Of a DNA stretch of 64,000 nucleotides, positions 36,930 to 48,814 are shown piece by piece. How positions within the stretch are numbered: the first letter of the stretch is position 1; each line of letters begins with the position of its first letter. The notes under the pieces are model-generated. The model made no database searches and had not been told where the DNA came from. It worked only from the letters and a program-made list of their open reading frames with translations. The stretch spans positions 1 through 64,000 of the forward strand of contig JAOULX010000010.1 of the NCBI GenBank assembly GCA_029881795.1, in the 5' to 3' direction. The stretch is from Gammaproteobacteria bacterium. GTDB taxonomy: Bacteria; Pseudomonadota; Gammaproteobacteria; SZUA-229. The translations under genes and the position numbers were made by a program.

Positions 36930-37997
36930 ATGACAACGGAAATTTCTGTACAGCAATTATCTAAGTTTTACCCGTTAGATACACTCAGCAAAGAAAGCCT
37001 GACTCAACTCAGTGAAAAAATTAAGCTACAAAATCTCGCTGCCGACACCTTGCTGTTTAAAAAAGGTTCGACCAATACCGATCACTTTTACCTGTTAGAG
37101 GGCAGCATTGACCTGATCGGTGACAATGGTATTTTAAAAACCATTCAGTCACACAGCCGCGCTGCTTCAGAACCTGTCGTGCAAATACTTCCCCGCACTG
37201 TAACAGCTGTAACCAGCACCCCATCTCAAATCTTCATCCTCAATGCCGATGCGCTTGATTTGTTGCTGACATGGAATCAGTCGGGTTCGTACCAGGTTAA
37301 AGAACTGGATTCTAATACTGCTAATAATTCAGATGACTGGATGTTAAAACTGTTAAGAACAGAAGCATTTCATCGTATCCCAGCAGCGAATATCCAGAGC
37401 ATTTTCGCAAAGATGGAAAATATCGAGGTAATGCCCGGTGAGAAAATTATCCAACAGGACGATGAAGGTGATTATTTTTATATCATTATCAGCGGTCGCT
37501 GCCTGATTACCCGCTCGGTTTCTGCTCAGACTAAAGATATTAAACTTGCCGAATTATCGGACGGTGACAGTTTTGGAGAAGAAGCGCTTATTGCAGACTG
37601 CAAACGCAATGCTTCTGCAACCATGCTGACTAAAGGACGACTCAATCGTTTATCAAAAAATGATTTTCTGCAGCTGCTTAATGAACCTTCGCTAAGAAAA
37701 GTAAATTTTGCTGCAGCAAAAGAAATGACAGAATCAGATAACGCACAATGGATAGACATCCGACTGCCTTCCGAATACAAACACAGTCATATCAAGAACA
37801 GTCTTAATATTCCGTTAATTTCATTACGTCTGAAGATGAAAGAACTCAGTAAAAACAAACAATATATTGTTTATTGCGACACTGAAAGGCGCAGCTCAGC
37901 CGCTTCATTTTTACTCAATGAATCCGGCCATAACTCGGTGATTCTGAGTAACGGCCTAGCTGATGTACCGCTGCAACAGCGGGTCTCAGATAGCTGA
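36930..37997 (+). CDS. Double cNMP-binding domain plus rhodanese fusion protein
   Basis: 355 residues, soluble. Two cyclic-nucleotide-binding-type beta-barrels, the first degenerate (about 14-110: LFKKGSTNTDHFYLLEGSIDLIGDNG) and the second well kept (about 133-245: EVMPGEKIIQQDDEGDYFYIIISGRCLITR and LSDGDSFGEEALIADCKRNASATMLT). A C-terminal rhodanese domain (about 260-350) has WIDIRLPSEYKHSHIKNSLNIP and the loop YCDTERRSSAAS with an active-site Cys. No DNA-binding helix. The combination suggests a sulfurtransferase or sulfur sensor controlled by a nucleotide ligand; this is inference. GGAACGAG precedes the ATG. Ends 10 bases from the convergent HD-GYP gene. Confidence 0.87.
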   Translation: MTTEISVQQLSKFYPLDTLSKESLTQLSEKIKLQNLAADTLLFKKGSTNTDHFYLLEGSIDLIGDNGILKTIQSHSRAASEPVVQILPRTVTAVTSTPSQIFILNADALDLLLTWNQSGSYQVKELDSNTANNSDDWMLKLLRTEAFHRIPAANIQSIFAKMENIEVMPGEKIIQQDDEGDYFYIIISGRCLITRSVSAQTKDIKLAELSDGDSFGEEALIADCKRNASATMLTKGRLNRLSKNDFLQLLNEPSLRKVNFAAAKEMTESDNAQWIDIRLPSEYKHSHIKNSLNIPLISLRLKMKELSKNKQYIVYCDTERRSSAASFLLNESGHNSVILSNGLADVPLQQRVSDS

Positions 37998-38007
37998 AAA
38001 ATCTGAC

Positions 38008-39630
38008 TTATTCCTGATAACCGGGAATCAGGCTGTGATCGACTTCGTCAATCTGCTCTGACGGTAAAAACTGCTCCGCGTAAGTCTGGTAAACCTTTTC
38101 CCGAATAAAGACATCAAAAATATCCGGATCTATGTGATTATCAAGTTTCATGTGGCCGAGAATTTGCAAGCACTCGCTGACTTTTTTGCCTTCTTTATAA
38201 GGCCTGTCATTAGCGGTCAAGGCTTCGAAAATATCAGCTATCGCCATAAGTCTTGCGGGTACCGACATTTCAAAACCCATCAACCCATTCGGGTAACCTT
38301 TGCCATCCATACGCTCATGATGACCGCCGGCGTACTCGGGTACATTTTTCAGATGATCGGGAAACGGCAATGAGTCCAGCATCTTATTTGTCATGACGAT
38401 ATGATGATTAATTATCTCTCGTTCTTCTGAAGTCAGTGTGCCGCGTTCAATCTGCAGATTATATATTTCATTTTCAGAAATAAAGGCCGCCGTATTACCC
38501 TGTTGATTTACCCAGCTTTTTTTAGCAATATCGACAACCCTTTGTTTCGACACATCATCCATAAATTCACCACCAATATTTGCCTGCCTGATAAAAGCAA
38601 GGTCGTTATTGATTTCGTCAACTAATTCTCGGTGTTTTTCATCAAGTGATGCAAGCTCCACGCTGATATCTGTATTCGCAGCCGAATTACTCTCTGTCAA
38701 TGCCAGTTTTTTCTCGAGGAAATCAATTTTTAAATCCCTTATTAATATCTCCGCACGTGTTTGAACAAGTTCGATCCGGTCATAAATTGTTTCCAGCTTT
38801 GTCGCTTTATCTACAATATACTCCGGTGTAACGACCTTGCCACAATCGTGCAACCAGCCTGCAATCTTTAACTCATAACGATCCTTTGATGTCATTTTAA
38901 AACTTTTCAGCGGGCCTGTTAATCTGGCATTACAGGCTTCGGCAATCATCATCGTTAGTTCCGGCACTCGTTTGCAATGAGCACCAGTATAGGGGGATTT
39001 TTCATCAATAGAGGTGGCTATTAATTCAATGAAAGCTTCAAATAGTTGTTTTTGTTGTTCGATAAGCTCTTTAGTGGTTAACGTAACAGCCGCTTGTGAT
39101 GCCAGCGATTCTGCCAGCTGCTGACTTTCAAGATTAAAGACTTCTATCTCTCCGGTGTTCTGGTTAGTCGCATTGATTAGTTGTAACACACCGATGATTT
39201 TATCCTGATGATTTTTCATCGGTATTGTTAGCATGGATTTTGTGCGGTAGCCTGTTGAATGATCAAAGGCTTTTGTACCGGAAAAATCATAACCATCGAC
39301 ATGATAGGCATCGGCGATATTAATGGTTTTATTTTCAAGCACCGCGCTGGTAACAACCATGGAATTATTGGGCTGTCCGTTAATATAGAGCGGTAACGAC
39401 GGAAACTTGATGCTCTGCCCACCTTTAATACCAAGCGAAATATTGAGCGATTGTGTGGTGACTATTTCAAATTTAAGCTGCTGATCATCGGTAACGGTAT
39501 AGATACTGCCGCCGTCTGCATGCGTCAGTGACATGGCACCTAGTAAAATATGTTTGAGTATATTTCTGGAATCTTTTTCCGCTGATAATGCGATGCCGAT
39601 ATTATTGAGTTCGGTAATACGAGATATCAT
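38008..39630 (-). CDS. GAF and HD-GYP domain phosphodiesterase
   Basis: 540 residues, no membrane helix. Residues 1-185 form a GAF sensor domain (DSRNILKHILLGAMSLTHADGGSIY, SMLTIPMKNHQDKIIGVLQLINA). The HD-GYP domain runs from about 195: GAHCKRV (first His), LHDCGK at 260-265 (HD pair) and HHERMDGKGYP at 437-446, all metal-binding residues intact, so cyclic-di-GMP hydrolysis is expected. Between the HD pair and the GYP motif there is an extra helical, coiled-coil-like insertion of roughly 110 residues (about 280-395). Monocistronic, start upstream of an AGG; convergent with the cNMP/rhodanese gene. Confidence 0.9.
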   Translation of the reverse strand: MISRITELNNIGIALSAEKDSRNILKHILLGAMSLTHADGGSIYTVTDDQQLKFEIVTTQSLNISLGIKGGQSIKFPSLPLYINGQPNNSMVVTSAVLENKTINIADAYHVDGYDFSGTKAFDHSTGYRTKSMLTIPMKNHQDKIIGVLQLINATNQNTGEIEVFNLESQQLAESLASQAAVTLTTKELIEQQKQLFEAFIELIATSIDEKSPYTGAHCKRVPELTMMIAEACNARLTGPLKSFKMTSKDRYELKIAGWLHDCGKVVTPEYIVDKATKLETIYDRIELVQTRAEILIRDLKIDFLEKKLALTESNSAANTDISVELASLDEKHRELVDEINNDLAFIRQANIGGEFMDDVSKQRVVDIAKKSWVNQQGNTAAFISENEIYNLQIERGTLTSEEREIINHHIVMTNKMLDSLPFPDHLKNVPEYAGGHHERMDGKGYPNGLMGFEMSVPARLMAIADIFEALTANDRPYKEGKKVSECLQILGHMKLDNHIDPDIFDVFIREKVYQTYAEQFLPSEQIDEVDHSLIPGYQE

Positions 39631-39795
39631 ATTGTATAGACCTGCTACATCCTGCTGACAGTATTACTGTTTTAATAAGTTAATGACACTTCCGGCTGTG
39701 TCATTATTGTTATAGCTTAGTTTGCCATGTTTTCAAGCCACTGATCAACCGCTTACAAAGCGTTCAGAAAATTAATATTTTTCTAGCTGCACCGA

Positions 39796-41172
39796 TTACT
39801 CTGTAATTCCGCCTTTGGTCAACTGCATGGGATTGAGAATTTTTTCCAGCTCTGATCTTGAAAGATCGGTCATCTCGTCAGCAACATCAATCACCGCTCT
39901 GTTTTCAGCATACGCGGTTTTTGCAATTTTGGCCCCTAATTCATAGCCAATCACAGGGTTCAATGCCGTCACCAGAATCGGATTTTTATCCAGCGCCGAC
40001 TTAATATTTTCTTCATTCACGGTAAAATCTTTAATCGCTTTTGCAGCCAGTGTTTTACTTGCCGTCGCCAATATTTCAATACTTTGCAGCAAATTATAAG
40101 CGATCACAGGCAGCATCACGTTTAACTGAAAGTTACCCGACTGTCCGGCAACGGTAATGGTTGCATCGTTGCCGATAACCTGTGCGCACACCATTGCCAC
40201 CGCCTCAGGAATAACCGGATTGACTTTACCCGGCATGATGCTGCTGCCAGGCTGTAAAGCAGGCAGTGCGATTTCACCGATACCGGCCAGCGGACCGCTG
40301 TTCATCCAGCGCAAATCGTTACTGATTTTCATCAGACTGACAGCCAGTGTTTTTAACTGCCCGCTTAATTCGACTGCGCAATCCTGACTGCTCAGTGATT
40401 CAAACTTATTCTCATTACTGGTAAAGCTGAGCCCGGTAAGCACCGAAAGTTGACTGGCAAAATTAGCAGCAAAGCGCTGGTCGGCATTAATCCCGGTACC
40501 CACTGCTGTACCGCCTTGTGCCAGTGCATTTAAACGCGGCAGACAATCCTCTATGCGCGCGCTGGCATGTCTGATTTGTGCCTGCCAGCCTGAGATTTCC
40601 TGCTGCATTGAAACCGGCATTGCATCCATCAGATGGGTGCGCCCTGTTTTTACAATATGCGCTAAGCTACTGGCTTTTTCCGCCAGTGTTTGTTCGAGCT
40701 GAGCCAGCGCCGGCAGTAACTGTTCAGTCACCGACTGACTGGCACTGACATGCAAGGCTGTTGGAATCACATCGTTAGATGATTGCCCCATATTGACGTG
40801 ATCATTGGGATGAACAGCAATCTGATCCTGCTGACACAGGGTTGCGATAACTTCATTAGCATTCATATTAGTACTGGTGCCAGAACCGGTCTGAAACACA
40901 TCGACCGGAAAATGCTGATCATGCACGCCGTCAGCTACATCCTGTGCATGTTTTACGATTGAGTCGGTTAACTCCTGTTGCAAAAATCCCAGATCCGCAT
41001 TGGCTCTGGCACAGGCTATCTTTACCAAGCCCAGTGCGCGGATAAATGAACGCGGCATGGTCAGGCCGCTGATCGGGAAGTTATCAACCGCCCGCTGGGT
41101 TTGCGCCGCGTATAAGGCCGATTCCGGTACCTGCAATTCGCCCATACTGTCTTTTTCGATGCGATATTTCAT
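39796..41172 (-). CDS. fumC: Fumarate hydratase class II
   Basis: 458 residues, the usual length. Superfamily signature GSSIMPGKVNPVIPE (catalytic Ser in the flexible loop), TGSGTSTNMNANEVIA and GRTHLMDAMPVSMQQE with the active-site His. These are fumarase rather than aspartase or argininosuccinate lyase features. Converts fumarate and malate in the TCA cycle, iron-independent. AGGAAA lies 6 bases before ATG 41172. Divergent from purB, another member of the same superfamily, across a 103-base gap. Confidence 0.93.
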   Translation of the reverse strand: MKYRIEKDSMGELQVPESALYAAQTQRAVDNFPISGLTMPRSFIRALGLVKIACARANADLGFLQQELTDSIVKHAQDVADGVHDQHFPVDVFQTGSGTSTNMNANEVIATLCQQDQIAVHPNDHVNMGQSSNDVIPTALHVSASQSVTEQLLPALAQLEQTLAEKASSLAHIVKTGRTHLMDAMPVSMQQEISGWQAQIRHASARIEDCLPRLNALAQGGTAVGTGINADQRFAANFASQLSVLTGLSFTSNENKFESLSSQDCAVELSGQLKTLAVSLMKISNDLRWMNSGPLAGIGEIALPALQPGSSIMPGKVNPVIPEAVAMVCAQVIGNDATITVAGQSGNFQLNVMLPVIAYNLLQSIEILATASKTLAAKAIKDFTVNEENIKSALDKNPILVTALNPVIGYELGAKIAKTAYAENRAVIDVADEMTDLSRSELEKILNPMQLTKGGITE

Positions 41173-41266
41173 TGTGTTTCCTGTTAACTGTGGTTTTTCA
41201 AGCAGCGCTTAATCATTCGATGGTATAATTATGCAACAAATCGTCTTTAATCAACACAGAGCTTAG

Positions 41267-43783
<2,517 letters not shown>

Positions 43784-43784
<1 letters not shown>

Positions 43785-44203
43785 TGGATATCACAATTAA
43801 AGACGCCGACTGGGTGGCCGATAATAATGCAATTAAAGCCATACGACGGCATGTGTTTATAGAAGAACAAAACGTTGACGAAGCGCTGGAGTGGGATCAC
43901 CACGACAGCAGTGCATTACATTTTCTGGCTTTGATTGATAATCAGCCTGTTGCCGTTTCGCGCTTACAAAAAAATGGTCAACTGGGGCGTATGGCTGTAT
44001 TAAAAGACTTCCGTGGCAAAGGCATCGGCAGCTTGTTAATCAGGCATATGCTAGAATTGCAGCATTCACAATTAACGACGGATATCTTTCTCCACGCACA
44101 AGCACAGGCCGAAGCCTTCTATAAAAAATTCGGTTTTAGCCGTCAGGGCTGCGAGTTTACAGAAGCCGGTATTGTGCATTACAAAATGATCCTGACGAAA
44201 TAA
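43784..44203 (+). CDS. GNAT family N-acetyltransferase
   Basis: 139 residues, one GNAT domain: IKAIRRHVFIEEQNVDEALEWDHHD (ElaA/YjcF-like start), LGRMAVLKDFRGKGIGSLLIRHML (acetyl-CoA-binding R/Q-x-x-G-x-G/A motif) and AQAQAEAFYKKFGFSRQGCEFTEAGIVHYKM. Substrate unknown. Its ATG overlaps the roxA stop by one base (TGATG), so it is translationally coupled, and the DUF7931 gene follows 6 bases later. Confidence 0.88.
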
Positions 44204-44209
44204 TAACAG

Positions 44210-44752
44210 ATGCGACTTATTCCCGAACAATCACCACCTACAGAACTGCCCGAACGCTATGATCTCGGTAAAACCAATGCCGAAATCACTTTCAGTTCTG
44301 CCGCTGTCAATCGCAACGCCGCCATTTCCATGCTCAGGCAAGGACACCTCAGCGTCAGCCTTTATACTCAGGATCTGGACCCTAAAGTTCTGGATGATGA
44401 AAACCTGACAAAACTGTTTCTGAATATGGTGAAACATTATAAAGAAATGCAAATCAAGGTTTTAGTCAGGGATTCGACGGCTGCGGTAAAAAACTCACAC
44501 GCGCTGTTAAGACTTGCACAACAACTGAGTTCACATATTGAAGTAAGGAATATTCCTGATATATACCGTGAAGTCCGGGCAAGTTTTATGGTCGTAGACA
44601 GAAAAGGTTTTTTTTACCGGCCAAAAGCCGGTGAATTTGATGGTTCGGTCAATTTCAACAGCCCGGCCAGAGCGATAAAACTACTCGATTTTTTTTCGGA
44701 AGTTTGGGAAAAATCGGAACCCGATCCGCATTTTAGAAAACTACATCTCTAA
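44210..44752 (+). CDS. DUF7931 family protein (PLD-like fold), unknown function
   Basis: 180 residues, soluble. The pattern NRNAAISMLRQGHLSVSLYTQDLDPKVLDDENLTKLFLNMVKHYKEMQIKVLVRD...LLRLAQQLSSHIEVRNIPDIYREVRASFMVVDRKGFFYRP resembles half of a phospholipase-D-type fold but lacks the HKD catalytic motif. Such proteins are usually encoded beside, or fused to, a GNAT acetyltransferase, as here. Last gene of the purB-roxA-GNAT run; a terminator follows. Confidence 0.75.
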   Translation: MRLIPEQSPPTELPERYDLGKTNAEITFSSAAVNRNAAISMLRQGHLSVSLYTQDLDPKVLDDENLTKLFLNMVKHYKEMQIKVLVRDSTAAVKNSHALLRLAQQLSSHIEVRNIPDIYREVRASFMVVDRKGFFYRPKAGEFDGSVNFNSPARAIKLLDFFSEVWEKSEPDPHFRKLHL

Positions 44753-44800
44753 TATTATTCAGCCTATCGTTATAGCCGCCTTAATTCAGAACAAAAAAAA

Positions 44801-44828
44801 GCCCCTGAAAAATATCAGGGGCTTTTTT
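44801..44828. terminator. Bidirectional terminator after the DUF7931 gene
   Basis: Perfect 8-bp stem GCCCCTGA / TCAGGGGC with a 6-nt loop, an eight-base A-run before it and six T after it. Serves the purB operon on the + strand and soxB on the minus strand. Confidence 0.9.
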
Positions 44829-44850
44829 ATCTTAAATTATTTTTAATAAC

Positions 44851-46782
44851 TTAAGACGATTTACCGGCATAATCAGCAATACCTGGATTAGCGTTAACGC
44901 CAATCAGCTCAGGGTCATTTTGCTTCGCAATACGATAAACATTATCTTCACCACGAGTATTAATGATGTGATCACGTACCACATCCCACATAGGACGACC
45001 TTCTGGCGCACGGCCAACACTTGCCCAGCCAGCCACTGAATAAGTCTTATCAGGATCAATCGGAGAACCATCATCCAGTCGTGCATTGGTAATACGTTTA
45101 CCCAGTTTTTGAGACGGCTCGATTGAATAATCAAGACCACCCAGACGGACCATATCACCGCCTGATTGCAGGTATGGATCCGGATCAAACAGATTATCCG
45201 CAACCGCCTCGATGGTATTTAATAAATCACGGCCTTTCATTTGAGTCACATAGGTTTCGCCGTAAGTCATCGAACACTGCGTCAATACATCTTCCATTGT
45301 AATCCAGTCACCCTTCAGTTTACTGGTTCCCCAGCGCACACCAGCTGACATCGAAATATCCGCATTGTATTCATCACGTAGCGCGTTACACAGAATCTGA
45401 TCCCATGTGCCCATGAAGTTACCACGACGATATAAAGTACGGTCAGCAATCGCCAGTTTTTCAGACAATATTTCTTCGTAAGTTTTACCCAGGCGGTCTT
45501 TATTATAATAAAACTCTTTATTCCGGCTCTCGATGATATTTGTGTCATATTTAGTCTGACGCATCTGATCAATGAAAGACTGCATTTCTTTATCTGCAGG
45601 TAACCAGTCAGTGATAATAGGCATCATTTTGTAATGCATACCTTTTACTTTGCCATCCTGAATATCAAAATCCATCACACCAACATACTTGGAGTTAGAA
45701 CCTGCATTGGTAACTAAGCAGGTATTACCCGCAACATTTTTAACTTCAACAGGTTTTGGAATACCATCATGTGTATGGCCACCGAATACCGCGTTCAGAC
45801 CCGGTACACGCTCTGCCATTTTGATATCAACATCCATACCGTTATGTGACAACAGAACGATAGCATCTGGCTTTTCATTTTTGCGAATGCCAGCTACCAG
45901 TTCAATCATGTCGTCTTCACGCAAACCGAAAGACCAGTCCGGGAAAAATTCCTGAGGGTTTGCATTACCGGTACGTGGGAAAGCCTGACCGATCACACAA
46001 ATACGGGCACCGCCAACATTTTTAATAACATAAGGACGGAATGCATGACCACTTTCTTCATTGAAAAGACCGTTACCATCATATTTTTCAACCATCTGGC
46101 CATATGCTTCACCAAACAGTGCATCTTCTTTAACACGAACGTTCTGACCGATAAAATCACCTTTAAAGAGCGTGACGTTATTCAGTACTTCGTCTTCGCG
46201 GTAAGTGAATTCCCAATGACCAACCATGACATCAACACCAAGAATATTAGAGGCCTCAACCATGTCAACACCACGGGTCCATAACGAGGTACCAGAGCCC
46301 TGCCATAAATCACCACCATCGAGGGTCAGGGTATTTTGCTGGCCACCGGCCTGCTCACGCAGCTGGTTCAATAATGTTTTCATATTGGCATAGCCACCAG
46401 TTTTACCGTATTTACGGGCCGCATTATCAAAATCAACATAAGTAAATGCATAAGACTCTGGGCTATTTAGCGCCATTCCCATGTATTGCATCAGCTTATT
46501 ACCAACGATATGCGGTGGTCGACCATAGGCATCACCCACGCCTAAATTGACATTCGGCTCACGGAAATGAACCGGGTTTAACTGACCGTGTACATCAGTG
46601 ATGTGCAAGATACGCGCATTACCCTTGATAGGCAGGTCATAAAAGCCCTTCGGCATGGCTGCTTGATCAGCTTTACCAGCTGATGAAGACGAATCCTGAT
46701 CTGATGAGCAGGCAGGCAGCATAGTAGCAGCAGTACCAGCACCCATTAGCTTCAGGAATTCTCGGCGGTCTATATATTTCAT
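44851..46782 (-). CDS. soxB: Thiosulfohydrolase SoxB
   Basis: 643 residues from ATG 46782 (an in-frame start 13 codons upstream is not signal-like). Metallophosphoesterase/5'-nucleotidase family with SoxB-specific features: DVHGQLNPVHFREPNVNLG at 63-81, LDGGDLWQGSGTS (153-165), GHWEFTYRE (188-196, where 5'-nucleotidases have GNHEFD), LLSHNGMDVD and GGHTHDG, binding two manganese ions. Hydrolyses the terminal sulfone of SoxY-bound thiosulfonate, releasing sulfate, in the periplasm. The N-terminus has a twin-arginine motif RREFLK followed by MLPAC (Cys25), so it looks both Tat-exported and lipid-anchored. No other sox gene is adjacent. Confidence 0.95.
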   Translation of the reverse strand: MKYIDRREFLKLMGAGTAATMLPACSSDQDSSSSAGKADQAAMPKGFYDLPIKGNARILHITDVHGQLNPVHFREPNVNLGVGDAYGRPPHIVGNKLMQYMGMALNSPESYAFTYVDFDNAARKYGKTGGYANMKTLLNQLREQAGGQQNTLTLDGGDLWQGSGTSLWTRGVDMVEASNILGVDVMVGHWEFTYREDEVLNNVTLFKGDFIGQNVRVKEDALFGEAYGQMVEKYDGNGLFNEESGHAFRPYVIKNVGGARICVIGQAFPRTGNANPQEFFPDWSFGLREDDMIELVAGIRKNEKPDAIVLLSHNGMDVDIKMAERVPGLNAVFGGHTHDGIPKPVEVKNVAGNTCLVTNAGSNSKYVGVMDFDIQDGKVKGMHYKMMPIITDWLPADKEMQSFIDQMRQTKYDTNIIESRNKEFYYNKDRLGKTYEEILSEKLAIADRTLYRRGNFMGTWDQILCNALRDEYNADISMSAGVRWGTSKLKGDWITMEDVLTQCSMTYGETYVTQMKGRDLLNTIEAVADNLFDPDPYLQSGGDMVRLGGLDYSIEPSQKLGKRITNARLDDGSPIDPDKTYSVAGWASVGRAPEGRPMWDVVRDHIINTRGEDNVYRIAKQNDPELIGVNANPGIADYAGKSS

Positions 46783-46970
46783 AAAATTATGATCCAGGTG
46801 ATAAATGTTATTAAAAAACAATTAAGTCAGTGTTATATGTGTATTATGTGATTATAATGCGCCCCGCAACGATCTTAATTAATACTTAGCAGGCTCTATA
46901 ATCGCTTCGATTTATATCGATATATTATTTTTAAGTCCGCATATATTAAAACATATTAGACATTAAGCAA

Positions 46971-48176
46971 ATGAAACATTTATCTATACCTCATATATTA
47001 CATTTTTTTCGCCAGCTGACACGCTCTCAGGCCTTAATACCCCTACTTAGCCTGAGCTTATGGATTAGCCCCGGCCCGTCTCAGGCTGATATTGTTAAGC
47101 CGGCGCTGATCGAGATCAGTATTTTTAGCAAAGGCACTTATCAGGTGGAGGTCCGCGCCAGTATCGAAGCCATTATGTCAGGCATCGACGCACGCTATAA
47201 AAACACTCAGGATTCACCCAACGCAGAGGCTTATGACAAACTCAGAGCAATGCAGGCTGATGAGCTTTTAAGCGCATTTGAGGCTTTCAAACCGCGGTTG
47301 TATAACGAGGTTTATCTAAAATTTGATGGCCAGAAAACACCATTGAATATCAGCAGTGTAAAAATTCCGGAACCTGGCTATTTAAAGGTACCTCGCACCA
47401 GTGTGATTATGCTTGAGGGTAGCATTAGCAAGGATGTTGAATCAGTTATCTGGTATTTCCCTCAAGCCTTTGCCGATAACGCGGTGCGTCTGCGACAAGC
47501 TGATGAAAACAATGAAAAATGGCACTGGTCTAACTGGCAATGGCTGAGAAAAGACCAGCCTAGTGAAGCATTTAGCCTGACTGAAGTTTTCAACCCACCC
47601 AGCCTGATGGACACCATACAAACTTACACCGGTGCCGGCTTTGACCATATCTTGCCTAAGGGTTTAGACCATATCCTGTTTATTCTGGGTATTTTCTTGC
47701 TAAGCTTAAAGATGCGGCCATTATTATGGCAAGTCACCATGTTTACACTGGCGCATTCAATAACACTGTCGTTATCCATGCTCGATATCATTAGTTTGCC
47801 ATCCAGTATTGTCGAGCCGTTAATTGCGCTTTCAATCGCCTATATCGCTATCGAAAACATCTTTGCTAAAGATAATAATGAAAAAGCCAGAAACAGTCGT
47901 CTGGCCATTGTATTTGCTTTTGGTTTATTACATGGTCTCGGCTTTGCTACCATGCTGGCAGACTTCGGCATGCCAGATGATGCATTTACGACAGCATTAA
48001 TCAGCTTTAATATCGGAGTTGAATTAGGTCAGCTGTTTGTTGTTGGCGTTGCCTTTTTAGCCGTTGGTATTTGGTTTGGTCAAAAAACCTGGTACCGTCA
48101 AGCTGTCATCATTCCGGCATCTGCAATGATAGCCATCACCGGTCTGTACTGGACCTATGACCGGATTGTTTTCTAA
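46971..48176 (+). CDS. HupE/UreJ family membrane protein
   Basis: 401 residues. Signal peptide (about 20-40), an N-terminal periplasmic domain of about 200 residues, then about six to seven helices with the HupE/UreJ pattern: GLDHILFILGIFLLSLKM, TLAHSITLSLSML, EPLIALSIAYIAIENI, FGLLHGLGFATML and FNIGVELGQLFVVG, with several membrane His that suggest metal binding. HupE and UreJ are nickel permeases; this long form with an extracytoplasmic domain is a common relative of unknown substrate. Its last 41 bases overlap the 3' end of msrQ on the other strand. Confidence 0.86.
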   Translation: MKHLSIPHILHFFRQLTRSQALIPLLSLSLWISPGPSQADIVKPALIEISIFSKGTYQVEVRASIEAIMSGIDARYKNTQDSPNAEAYDKLRAMQADELLSAFEAFKPRLYNEVYLKFDGQKTPLNISSVKIPEPGYLKVPRTSVIMLEGSISKDVESVIWYFPQAFADNAVRLRQADENNEKWHWSNWQWLRKDQPSEAFSLTEVFNPPSLMDTIQTYTGAGFDHILPKGLDHILFILGIFLLSLKMRPLLWQVTMFTLAHSITLSLSMLDIISLPSSIVEPLIALSIAYIAIENIFAKDNNEKARNSRLAIVFAFGLLHGLGFATMLADFGMPDDAFTTALISFNIGVELGQLFVVGVAFLAVGIWFGQKTWYRQAVIIPASAMIAITGLYWTYDRIVF

Positions 48177-48765
48177 CTGGCTGCGGTTTTTTTTGATAAT
48201 AAAGCACTAACCGGTAAGCCAATAAAGCACTCAATATCATCGCTATCATCACGGGTTGAGTATAGTCAGCCCGTGTCATCCAGAAAAAATGCAATGTCGC
48301 CATTATCGCAATCGGATAAATCAGTTGATGTAATAATTTCCAGCGTTTTTTAAGCCTTAGCATCATTCTGTTGTTGGATGTAACTGCCAGAGGAATTAAT
48401 AAAACAAAGGTCGCAAAACCAAGCGTTATAAAGGGCCGTTTGATAATATCTTTTAAGATTTCGTTCCAGTCAAAATACTGATCGAACCAGATATAACTCA
48501 GAAAATGCAGACAAACGTAAAAAAAGACAAACAAGCCAAGCATCCTGCGTAATCGAATGACCCCACCCCAGCCTGTCAGTTTTCTGATGGGTGTTACAGA
48601 TAAGGTAATCAGTAATATGTAAATTGCCCAGCTACCCATAGTATCGAGAATTGTTTCGGCCGGGTTGACTCCTAAATTATTATTAAAGCCCTTCAACACT
48701 ATCAACAACAAAGGCAGTACGCAGAGAACAAATGTAACTGGTTTAAATAATTTTTGAAAACTCAT
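48136..48765 (-). CDS. msrQ: MsrQ, heme-binding membrane partner of MsrP (YedZ)
   Basis: 209 residues from ATG 48765 (a TTG four codons upstream is possible). Ferric-reductase-like membrane domain with about six helices. Conserved His for b-type heme occur in FFYVCLHFLSYIW, LLHQLIYPIAIMATLHFFWM. MsrQ passes electrons from the quinone pool or NADH-flavin reductase to MsrP. Lies 49 bases downstream of msrP on the same strand, the expected pair. Its end overlaps the convergent HupE-like gene. Confidence 0.92.
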   Translation of the reverse strand: MSFQKLFKPVTFVLCVLPLLLIVLKGFNNNLGVNPAETILDTMGSWAIYILLITLSVTPIRKLTGWGGVIRLRRMLGLFVFFYVCLHFLSYIWFDQYFDWNEILKDIIKRPFITLGFATFVLLIPLAVTSNNRMMLRLKKRWKLLHQLIYPIAIMATLHFFWMTRADYTQPVMIAMILSALLAYRLVLYYQKKPQPVRKQSGHRSSTDR

Positions 48766-48814
48766 AACAGAAAACAACCTAAAGATATTGGTCAGCCAGT
48801 TAAAACTGGCTTAA

